A DNA stretch of 64,000 nt from Bacteroidota bacterium. GTDB lineage: Bacteria > Bacteroidota > Bacteroidia > Cytophagales > UBA9547. Shown piece by piece: positions 11,345-18,782 of the stretch. Every line of letters starts with the position of its first letter. The first letter of the stretch is position 1. The stretch covers positions 62,001 to 126,000 of the forward strand of contig RDZG01000079.1 of NCBI GenBank assembly GCA_004293915.1. Reading direction: 5' to 3'. Under the pieces are notes generated by a model. It did no database searches, was not told the DNA's origin, and saw only the letters and a list, made by a program, of their open reading frames with translations. The position numbers and the translations under genes are program-made.

Positions 11345-12355
11345 ATGTCAAAATTTGATTCATTTACTTGGTCTGAAGAAAGCGAACCGCATCGCATACG
11401 TACACGCGAAATGATTCGTAAATACCCTCAAATCAGAGAGTTAATTGGTAGAAATCCATTTACTATTTTTGTGGTTTTTGCAGCAGTTGGTATTCAATTG
11501 GTACTTTCTTATTTCTTGCAAGACCAACCTTGGTGGTTGATATTTGTTGCTGCCTATTGTTTAGGTGCGTTTGCATGCCATACTTTATTTATATGTATTC
11601 ATGAATGTGCTCATAATCTGATATTTAAAGAAAGAAACATGAATACAATTGCTGGAATAATTGCAAATCTTCCACTTGTGTTTCCAAGTTCGGTGTCGTT
11701 CCAAAAATATCATTTAAAACATCATTCTTTTCAAGGAGTTGAAGAATTAGATGCCGATATGCCTTACCAATGGGAAGCCAAATTGATTAATAATTCTACT
11801 ATCGGAAAAGCATTTTGGTTGTTGTTTTATCCTGTATTTCAATTATTTAGACCATTACGACTAACAAAAGAAGTATCTATTTTTGATCCTTGGACAGTTG
11901 TAAACTGGGTTGTGCAATTTTCATTTATGGCTGCCATAGTTTATTTCTTTGGTGCTAAAGCTGCTATTTTTATGACAGCATCGTTCTTTTTCTCTATTGG
12001 TTTGCATCCGCTTGGTGCTCGTTGGATTCAAGAACATTATTTGACACATGGCGACCAAGAAACCAAAAGTTATTATGGTATTTTAAATCCAATAAATTTG
12101 AATGTAGGTTATCACAACGAACATCACGATTTTCCATCTGTTCCATGGCATAATTTGCCAAAATTAAAAGCTATGGCTAACGAATATTATGATACTTTAC
12201 ATTATCACACATCGTACACACAATTGTTATTTAGATTTTTGTTTGATAAAAACATGTCGATATTTTCTCGCACCGCACGTGCAGACAGGGGCAAAGTAAA
12301 ACTAAATGACTTTTCGGTTTATAATGTAGAAACAGCAAAAACGGCTGAAGTTTAG
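11345..12355 (+). CDS. sphingolipid (dihydroceramide) delta-4 desaturase-like membrane desaturase
   Basis: A 336-aa integral-membrane di-iron desaturase. The N-terminus FTWSEESEPHRIRTREMI then KYPQIRELIG (residues 7-35) matches the Lipid_DES domain found at the start of eukaryotic DEGS1/Des1, where the consensus is FxWxYxxxPHxxRRxxIxxKYPxI. The three His boxes are H86ECAH90, H123LKHH127 and H257NEHH261, the last inside NVGYHNEHHDFPSVP, nearly identical to DEGS1. GLHPLG, EHY, ETKSYYGILNP and EYYD also match. Hydrophobic stretches lie around 40-85 and 155-220. Established: DEGS1 inserts the 4,5-trans double bond of sphingosine in dihydroceramide. Inference: this enzyme does the same to a bacterial dihydroceramide. 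An acyl-lipid desaturase remains possible. Monocistronic, with its own terminator. Confidence 0.88.
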   Translation: MSKFDSFTWSEESEPHRIRTREMIRKYPQIRELIGRNPFTIFVVFAAVGIQLVLSYFLQDQPWWLIFVAAYCLGAFACHTLFICIHECAHNLIFKERNMNTIAGIIANLPLVFPSSVSFQKYHLKHHSFQGVEELDADMPYQWEAKLINNSTIGKAFWLLFYPVFQLFRPLRLTKEVSIFDPWTVVNWVVQFSFMAAIVYFFGAKAAIFMTASFFFSIGLHPLGARWIQEHYLTHGDQETKSYYGILNPINLNVGYHNEHHDFPSVPWHNLPKLKAMANEYYDTLHYHTSYTQLLFRFLFDKNMSIFSRTARADRGKVKLNDFSVYNVETAKTAEV

Positions 12356-12375
12356 GAAACTAATTATAGTAATTT

Positions 12376-12420
12376 AACCGCTATATAAATCTGAAATTTG
12401 GATTATGTAGCGGTTTTTTA
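12376..12420 (+). terminator. intrinsic terminator after the desaturase
   Basis: Arms AACCGCTA (12376-12383) and TAGCGGTT (12408-12415) with an AT-rich loop and a following T run, 21 nt after the stop codon. Confidence 0.85.
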
Positions 12421-12432
12421 TTTCGTTATTTT

Positions 12433-12652
12433 GGCTATGTTTTGAAATTTAAAGCAAATTATGACTTTAAAATATTGCAATAAAGATTTAATGAAAATCA
12501 TAATAATTAAATTTTTGCCACGAATGCACGAAAAAAAGCCTAAAAATTAGTGAATTCGTGGCAAAAAAATGATATAAATAAATTTGTAATTGAATCTATA
12601 TTTTCAAAATCTTAAAAGAAATTCAATAATGTATTTAATTTAGAATATAGCC
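12433..12652 (+). mobile_element. MITE-like dispersed element, copy 1 (220 bp)
   Basis: First of three related non-coding copies in the window. It begins GGCTATGTTTTGAAATTTA and ends ATTTAGAATATAGCC; the ends form an imperfect terminal inverted repeat (GGCTAT/ATAGCC plus further matches). Inside is a second inverted repeat, TGCCACGAAT...ATTCGTGGCA, spanning about 47 nt. No coding capacity. The flanks GTTATTTT and GTTTTTTC are only partly alike, so any target duplication here has decayed. The copy sits between the desaturase terminator and the enolase promoter. Confidence 0.75.
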
Positions 12653-12789
12653 GTTTTTTCAATATTTTTTAACTTAATAATTTTATCCACAAAACTTGAG
12701 TAATACACCTTTTTAAACCTTTCTAAGTTACAAACTAGTCGATTTTTAAAATTTAACTTAAAAATAATAAGTGTTTATTTAAAATTGGT

Positions 12790-12818
12790 TTGGTATTTGC
12801 CAAAAAATAGTATTTTTG
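12790..12818 (+). promoter_or_regulatory. Bacteroidota-type promoter of eno
   Basis: TTG at 12790-12792, an 18-bp spacer and TATTTTTG at 12811-12818 fit the Bacteroidota consensus TTG-N17-23-TAnnTTTG, 46 nt ahead of the eno ATG. Confidence 0.6.
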
Positions 12819-12849
12819 AACCATATTAAAGAAATTATAAACTTATTAA

Positions 12850-14142
<1,293 letters not shown>

Positions 14143-14161
14143 TTTTTGTAGCTTAAAAAAT

Positions 14162-14192
14162 AAAAAAGCGAGGTTTTTGCCTCGCTTTTTTT
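14162..14192 (+). terminator. intrinsic terminator after eno
   Basis: Arms AAAAAAGCGAGG (14162-14173) and CCTCGCTTTTTT (14180-14191) with a 6-nt loop; it is near-symmetric and can also serve the convergent acyltransferase gene. Confidence 0.92.
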
Positions 14193-14221
14193 ATATTTAT
14201 TAAATTGAGTCTAAAAAAATT

Positions 14222-14854
14222 CTAAACTTCTTTTGCCGGCACACCAAAAACCGTTTGATTGCTTTTGATATCATTCATAACCACCGAACCAGCACCAATT
14301 CGAGCATTTTTACCAATTGATACACCCGAAATTACGGTTACACCCGAACCAATAAATGCCCCTTTTGCTATTTTAACACTGCTATTTATAATTGTGCCAG
14401 AGCCAATTTGCACATAATCTTCGATTTCGCATTCGGGTTCGATTACAGCATTTGCTCCAATGATGCAATGGCTACCAATCATGGCTTTAGCAGAAAGTGT
14501 GGCTCCAGTTGCAAATAGATTTCCATGCCCAATAGAAGCAAATTTAGAAATCATAGCTTTGGGGTGAATGGCATTTACAGGCATCACTTTGCGTACATCC
14601 AAAAGCATTTCTGTAAGCATTTGGCGGTGTTTGCTATTATCAACAGCCACAAAAGCATCGCATTTTTTGCCAATCAATTTTGTAAATCCTTCGTTGTCGG
14701 TATTTCCTAAAATAGTAATATCGCCAATTTCCTGATTGTGTAATTTAGAATCGTCATCCAAAAAACCATAAACTACAGTATTGTTTAACTCAAAAATTTC
14801 TAAAGCAGAAATTCCTAAACTTTTTGCACCAAAAATTATTATTGGGTTATCCAT
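14222..14854 (-). CDS. PglD/NeuD-like sugar O- or N-acyltransferase
   Basis: A 210-aa left-handed beta-helix acyltransferase. The N-terminal part (residues 1-90) is the Rossmann-like PglD_N domain, IIIFGAKSLGISALEIFE with FLDDDS; the C-terminal part (about 95-205) is a run of hexapeptide repeats, for example IGHGNLFATGATLSAKAMIG, ending FGVPAKEV as is typical. Relatives acetylate nucleotide-activated amino sugars or sialic acid for surface glycans; the acceptor here is unknown. It lies 37 nt downstream of ettA on the same strand and may be cotranscribed with it. No glycan gene is adjacent, so context does not help with the substrate. Confidence 0.88.
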   Translation of the reverse strand: MDNPIIIFGAKSLGISALEIFELNNTVVYGFLDDDSKLHNQEIGDITILGNTDNEGFTKLIGKKCDAFVAVDNSKHRQMLTEMLLDVRKVMPVNAIHPKAMISKFASIGHGNLFATGATLSAKAMIGSHCIIGANAVIEPECEIEDYVQIGSGTIINSSVKIAKGAFIGSGVTVISGVSIGKNARIGAGSVVMNDIKSNQTVFGVPAKEV

Positions 14855-14891
14855 ATTTTAAAAATGTATTATACTTTTTTTTGAAAAGACA

Positions 14892-16559
14892 TTAAATCAA
14901 CTTTCTGTATTTCACTCTTTTAGGTTCAATATTACCGAGTCTTTTACGTTTGTTTTCTTCGTAATCTTGATAATTTCCTTCGAACCAAACCACTTGCGAA
15001 TCGCCTTCAAAAGCCAAAATATGTGTGGCAACTCTATCTAAAAACCAACGATCATGGGAAATAATTACGGCACAACCCGCAAAATTTTCTAGTGCTTCTT
15101 CCAAAGCACGAATGGCATTTACATCCAAATCATTGGTTGGCTCATCTAATAAAATCAAATTTGCTGCCTGTTTTATAGACATTGCCAAATGCACACGGTT
15201 GCGTTCGCCTCCAGAAAGTACACCTACTTTTTTTTCTTGATCAGAACCTGAAAAATTGAATTTACTTACAAAAGCCCTCGAATTGATTTGAACCGACCCC
15301 AAAAGCATGGTTTCTGTGCCACCAGATATACTTTCAAAAACAGATTTATCAGGATTTAGATTATCGTGTTCTTGATTTACATACGAAATTTCAACCGTTT
15401 CTCCTACTCCAAAAGTACCGGCTAGCGGTTTTAATTCGCCAGTAATAAGTTTGAATAAAGTAGTTTTACCCGCTCCATTCGGACCAATAATTCCAACAAT
15501 ACCGTTTTGTGGTAAATTGAAATTCAAGTTATCATACAAAAGTCTGTCGCCAAAACCCATTTTCACACCTGTGGCTTCTATAACTTTTGAACCCAAACGT
15601 TTGCCGCTCGGTATAAAAAGTTCGAGTTTTTGTTCTTTTTCTTTCAAATCCTCACCCACCATTTTATCATAGGCTTGCAAACGAGCTTTAGATTTTGCTT
15701 GTCGAGCTTTTGGAGCCATACGTACCCATTCCAACTCACGTTCCAAAGTTTTTTGGCGTTTCGATTCGGTTTTTTCTTCCTGCGAAAGTCTATTTTTCTT
15801 TTGTTCTAACCATGATGAGTAATTACCTTTCCATGGAATACCCTCTCCCCTATCCAATTCTAAAATCCAACCTGCCACATTATCTAAGAAATAACGATCA
15901 TGGGTTACAGCAATTACAGTACCTTTATATTGTTGCAAATGTTGCTCTAGCCACTGAACCGATTCGGCATCTAAGTGATTGGTAGGCTCATCCAAGAGCA
16001 AAACATCGGGTTCTTTTAACAACAAACGGCACATAGCAACTCTGCGTTTTTCGCCTCCAGAAAGGTCTTTTACCATTGCCTCCTCTGGCGGACAACGCAA
16101 TGCGTCCATTGCTTTTGCTAATTTTGTATCTAATTCCCAAGCATCGGCAGCATCGAGTTTTTCTTGCACGGCAGCTTGGCGAGCAATGAGTTTATCCATT
16201 TGGTCGTCTGTCATTTCTTCGCCAAATTTCAAATTTATTTCTTCAAACTTTTTAAGTAAATCAACAACATCTTGCATTCCTTCTTCCACAATTTCTCTTA
16301 CTGTTTTGGTAGGATCGAGTTTTGGCTCCTGCTCCAAATAACCAACAGTATAGCCTTGCGAAAAAACCACATTGCCTAAAAATTCTTTATCTACACCTGC
16401 AATAATTTTTAAAAGAGAAGATTTTCCAGAACCATTTAAACCTAAAATACCGATTTTAGCTCCATAAAAAAACGAGAGGTAAATATCTTTGAGAACTTGT
16501 TTTTTGGGAGGATATACTTTTCCAACCCCTGCCATTGAGAATATAATTTGTTCGGACAT
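14892..16559 (-). CDS. ettA: energy-dependent translational throttle protein EttA (ABC-F)
   Basis: A 555-aa soluble twin-ATPase of the ABC-F family that binds the ribosomal E site and gates entry into elongation according to the ATP/ADP ratio. Two ABC cassettes: Walker A GLNGSGKSS and GPNGAGKTT, signatures LSGGEKRRVAMC and LSGGERNRVHLA, Walker B LLLDEPTNHLDAES and ILLDEPTNDLD. Between them is the charged linker LERELEWVRMAPKARQAKSKARL, characteristic of EttA rather than Uup or other ABC-F types, and the length agrees. The start is ATG (MSEQIIFSMAGVGKVYPP). No membrane segment, so it is not a transporter. Confidence 0.96.
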   Translation of the reverse strand: MSEQIIFSMAGVGKVYPPKKQVLKDIYLSFFYGAKIGILGLNGSGKSSLLKIIAGVDKEFLGNVVFSQGYTVGYLEQEPKLDPTKTVREIVEEGMQDVVDLLKKFEEINLKFGEEMTDDQMDKLIARQAAVQEKLDAADAWELDTKLAKAMDALRCPPEEAMVKDLSGGEKRRVAMCRLLLKEPDVLLLDEPTNHLDAESVQWLEQHLQQYKGTVIAVTHDRYFLDNVAGWILELDRGEGIPWKGNYSSWLEQKKNRLSQEEKTESKRQKTLERELEWVRMAPKARQAKSKARLQAYDKMVGEDLKEKEQKLELFIPSGKRLGSKVIEATGVKMGFGDRLLYDNLNFNLPQNGIVGIIGPNGAGKTTLFKLITGELKPLAGTFGVGETVEISYVNQEHDNLNPDKSVFESISGGTETMLLGSVQINSRAFVSKFNFSGSDQEKKVGVLSGGERNRVHLAMSIKQAANLILLDEPTNDLDVNAIRALEEALENFAGCAVIISHDRWFLDRVATHILAFEGDSQVVWFEGNYQDYEENKRKRLGNIEPKRVKYRKLI

Positions 16560-17118
16560 CGAGAACGTTTATTTTAATTTTATGTGCAAAAATAAACGAA
16601 TTCTTAATAGTAATTCAAATAGCGAAAAATAAAAAAGAAGATTTTAAACTTATGATGTAACTACTCACCTAGTGCAAAGCTTGTACCAAAAACTATAAAG
16701 ACATCTCGCTCTTCGGTATTTATAATTCCGAAGCCTTATGATAGTTCTTTGAACCGTATTACAAATGTAGCTTGTTCGGATTAAAAATATAGAATAACTG
16801 GAGTGTAGTTGGAAACTACAATTCATTTGCTAATCCGTAGAGCCACTGCGTGAACTCTACGGAATAGTGGATTCGCCAAACTTTTAGATGATTACATTCT
16901 ACGCTGAACAGAGCGTAGCCACTTTTGTTTTTTTGCCCCCTTTTTTTCTTTTTTTTATTTGTTTTTTGTTTGTTGAAAACAAGGCAGGAACTGCTTGTTT
17001 TGTGAAAAATGATATGGACTTTTTTTGTTTTATAGCAAATCTAAGATTTGCATACACCTTGACGAAGTCTTGAGACTTCGCCAAACTTTTAGATGATTAC
17101 ATTCTACGCTGAACAGAG
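16560..17118. repeat. non-coding island with an array of compact hairpins
   Basis: A 559-bp stretch without a credible gene. It holds several short, near-perfect inverted repeats with different stem sequences: CTTCGG/CCGAAG (16711-16733), TGTAGTT with loop GGA (16804-16820), TCCGTAGAG/CTCTACGGA (16834-16863), AAAACAAGGCAG with loop GAA (16976-17001, one mismatch), GCAAATCT with a 1-nt loop (17035-17051) and CGAAGTCT with loop TG (17063-17080). A weakly conserved segment at about 16757-16806 (GTATTACAAAT then GGATTAAAAAT) recurs near 18385-18446. A T/C-rich tract occupies 16923-16970. Probably REP/BIME-like remains connected with the transposase remnant at 17.7-18.1 kb. Confidence 0.6.
16872..16914 (+). 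repeat. 43-bp direct repeat, first copy
   Basis: Identical over 43 bp to 17077-17119; it starts TTCGCCAAACTTTTAGATGA and ends GCTGAACAGAGC. The copies are 205 bp apart start to start. Confidence 0.9.
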
Positions 17119-17119
17119 C
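17077..17119 (+). repeat. 43-bp direct repeat, second copy
   Basis: Identical to 16872-16914. Its right edge touches the stop codon of the minus-strand gene ending at 17119, and its left edge lies in the CGAAGTCT hairpin. Confidence 0.9.
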
Positions 17120-17601
17120 TACCTGATTTTTTTAATTCCTCCAAAATAACCTTTATTAGGATCACTTTTGTCCATACTAACATCAAATCCATTTTCTTTG
17201 AGATGATTAAATAATTCATCCAATGTTTTATTTCCCATATTAAAACAAAAATATTTATTTCTAAAATCCCAGAATTTTCTTTTTGATCCAACTTTTTTTA
17301 ATCTAATATAATTAAATGTGTATATTCTAGTTAAGTTTTCTATATATATATCAAAAGAATTATCGAAGATTTTTTTTCCCCATCTCCAAAACCTATAGGA
17401 ATTCTTTACTTCTAATACTCCTTCATTTAAAACAAAGTAGTTAAAGAAAAAGCATGAATATATGTAAGTACAAAATAATGAAATTAATGACGCTTTTAAG
17501 CAACTAAAGATGTCTTTCCCGTTTATCATTTGCAAAATAGATAAGAAAGGAATCAGTAGATGTACAAAAAATTCAGGTTTAATATTTCCTCTAAATATCA
17601 T
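17119..17601 (-). CDS. hypothetical membrane protein with possible PH-like C-terminal domain
   Basis: A 160-aa protein that I do not recognise. It has two hydrophobic stretches (about residues 10-24 and 32-58, rich in Phe/Leu/Cys) followed by a soluble part with YRFWRWGKKIFDNSFDIYIENLTRIY, which has the look of the bacterial PH-like domains that follow two membrane helices in many small Bacteroidota proteins. The C-terminus LDELFNHLKENGFDV is helical. Its stop codon coincides with the edge of the 43-bp repeat, so the end of the gene could have been altered by that rearrangement. ATG start; no close neighbour on the same strand. Confidence 0.6.
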   Translation of the reverse strand: MIFRGNIKPEFFVHLLIPFLSILQMINGKDIFSCLKASLISLFCTYIYSCFFFNYFVLNEGVLEVKNSYRFWRWGKKIFDNSFDIYIENLTRIYTFNYIRLKKVGSKRKFWDFRNKYFCFNMGNKTLDELFNHLKENGFDVSMDKSDPNKGYFGGIKKIR

Positions 17602-17691
17602 ATAAGTTAGAATGGACTAACCTCATTAAAATCACTATACATACCTTCTACGCCACTTATAACAATGTTAGCGTCACCTAAAATACTTCTA

Positions 17692-18114
17692 CACCGTGGT
17701 CTGTTGCACACAGAACACTTTTACTGTTTTTTTCTAATAAAACAAAAATACACTAATTTTGTAGAATATATTTCTATGGATAATGATATTTTTAAACCGA
17801 GAAGAAATTCAAGAATGAATCTTGAAAATGTTTATTTTTGGACAGACACAATCAAAGATTAGAAACATCTTTTAAAGCAAGATAAATACAAAGAATTGAT
17901 TATCGAATGTTTGAAAGATTTGACATTAAAGAATCTCATAAAAGTCTATGGTTTTGTAATAATGCCAAATCATATTCATATTATTTGGGAACTTTTAACT
18001 ATAAATGGCAAAGAAATGCCTCATGCAAGTTTTAATAAGCAAACTGCCCATTTAATCACAAAGGATTGGATTTTGATTGTTGAAAGTGTGTTCTGTGTGC
18101 CACAGACCACGGTG
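17692..18114 (+). mobile_element. remnant of a REP-associated tyrosine transposase unit with flanking inverted REP-like repeats
   Basis: The dead transposase gene is bracketed by an inverted repeat of about 30 bp: ACCGTGGTCTGTTGCACACA at the left (from 17692) and the complement of this at the right (about 18084-18114, TGTGTGCCACAGACCACGGT) with few mismatches. Each arm contains its own small palindrome (TCTGTG/CACAGA around TGC), as REP sequences do. This is the arrangement known for RAYT genes, which mobilise REP hairpins. Confidence 0.7.
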
Positions 18115-18129
18115 CATAATCACAAATGA
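17776..18129 (+). pseudogene. REP-associated tyrosine transposase (IS200-like Y1 transposase), inactivated
   Basis: The reading frame from ATG at 17776 gives MDNDIFKPRRNSRMNLENVY and, after one in-frame TAG at 17860-17862, continues KHLLKQDKYKELIIECLK and GFVIMPNHIHIIWELL, which contains the HxH metal-binding motif of HUH single-strand transposases, then NGKEMPHASFNKQTAHLI. Family members normally have Trp where the stop is (TGG to TAG explains it). The C-terminal half, including the expected catalytic-region helix and Tyr context, is missing; the frame runs out into the right REP-like repeat. TAATTTTG at 17754-17761 could be an old promoter -7 element. Confidence 0.82.
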
Positions 18130-18552
18130 TTTGAAAACGAGTTGTCTTGTCCTGAAATAGGTTTACACAAAAGTAGTGTAAAATATGGAAGAAAAAACGG
18201 AGAGATTTGAAGTAAATAGATATAGTTTAGAATTCCTTGCTGTTCGTGATTTGTAATCACGAACTCTTATCATAGGTTTTTCAAACCGTATTTCAAATCT
18301 ACTATTTTCGGATAGTAAATCCTACGATACAGATTCCAGATTGCAAATCTGGAATAGCGGGACTAGTGACTAGTGGGGAAACTGTATTACAAATTTAGCT
18401 TGATTGGATTAAAAATCCTATAATAGGGATTAGAATAGCTGGAGTTTATTAATTTGATGCACAAGCGGACGCTTGCGCCAGTGGGAATGTAATTTTATAG
18501 AATCAGATAGGTTTTAGATAATTCAATTTTAGACATACTGTATCGTTCAGAT

Positions 18553-18583
18553 TTGTTAAACAATAAAAAAGTTTCTATTTTTG
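18553..18583 (+). promoter_or_regulatory. possible promoter of the 915-aa T9SS protein
   Basis: TTG at 18553-18555 and TATTTTTG at 18576-18583 with a 20-bp spacer match the Bacteroidota consensus; this would leave a leader of about 190 nt before the TTG start at 18783. Confidence 0.45.
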
Positions 18584-18702
18584 CTCATATTAGTTCGGTT
18601 TTTACACAAATTTTTGCATCAAAAATCAGCATAATCAAACTTTGTAATTGTTTTTCAAAAAATTATAAAAAAGAAACATTATTAAACTATACTAAATGCT
18701 TA

Positions 18703-18749
18703 CTAACTTCGTTAATTAATTAACATCAAAGTCGTTACATCGAAGTTAG
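18703..18749 (+). promoter_or_regulatory. inverted repeat in the leader of the 915-aa T9SS protein
   Basis: Perfect 9-bp arms CTAACTTCG (18703-18711) and CGAAGTTAG (18741-18749) enclosing 29 nt that include the palindrome TTAATTAATTAA. It ends 33 nt before the start codon and has no T run, so it is not a terminator; it could be an operator or a leader hairpin. Confidence 0.4.
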
Positions 18750-18782
18750 GATTAAGTATTAAAAGCAAATCAGTCAATCAAT

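Larger units (their letters stand above)
18130..18782. repeat. non-coding island with second hairpin array
   Basis: A 653-bp gap. Its first half holds compact inverted repeats: GTTCGTGATT with loop TGT (18242-18264), ATTCCAGATT with loop GCA (18333-18355), two adjacent ACTAGT palindromes near 18362-18375, AATCCTAT/ATAGGGATT (about 18406-18431) and CAAGCG with loop GA (18462-18475). Two weakly conserved segments (GTATTTCAAATCT at 18289 and GTATTACAAATTTAG at 18386) resemble 16757-16806. The second half is AT-rich leader DNA of the next gene. Confidence 0.6.

Noticed and set aside
11345-12355. Generic acyl-lipid delta-9 or delta-12 desaturase
   Set aside because: The Lipid_DES-like N-terminus and the NVGYHNEHHDFP box fit dihydroceramide desaturases better; kept only as an alternative.
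16872-17119. att sites of an integrated element
   Set aside because: The two 43-bp copies are only 205 bp apart, with no integrase or tRNA gene nearby.
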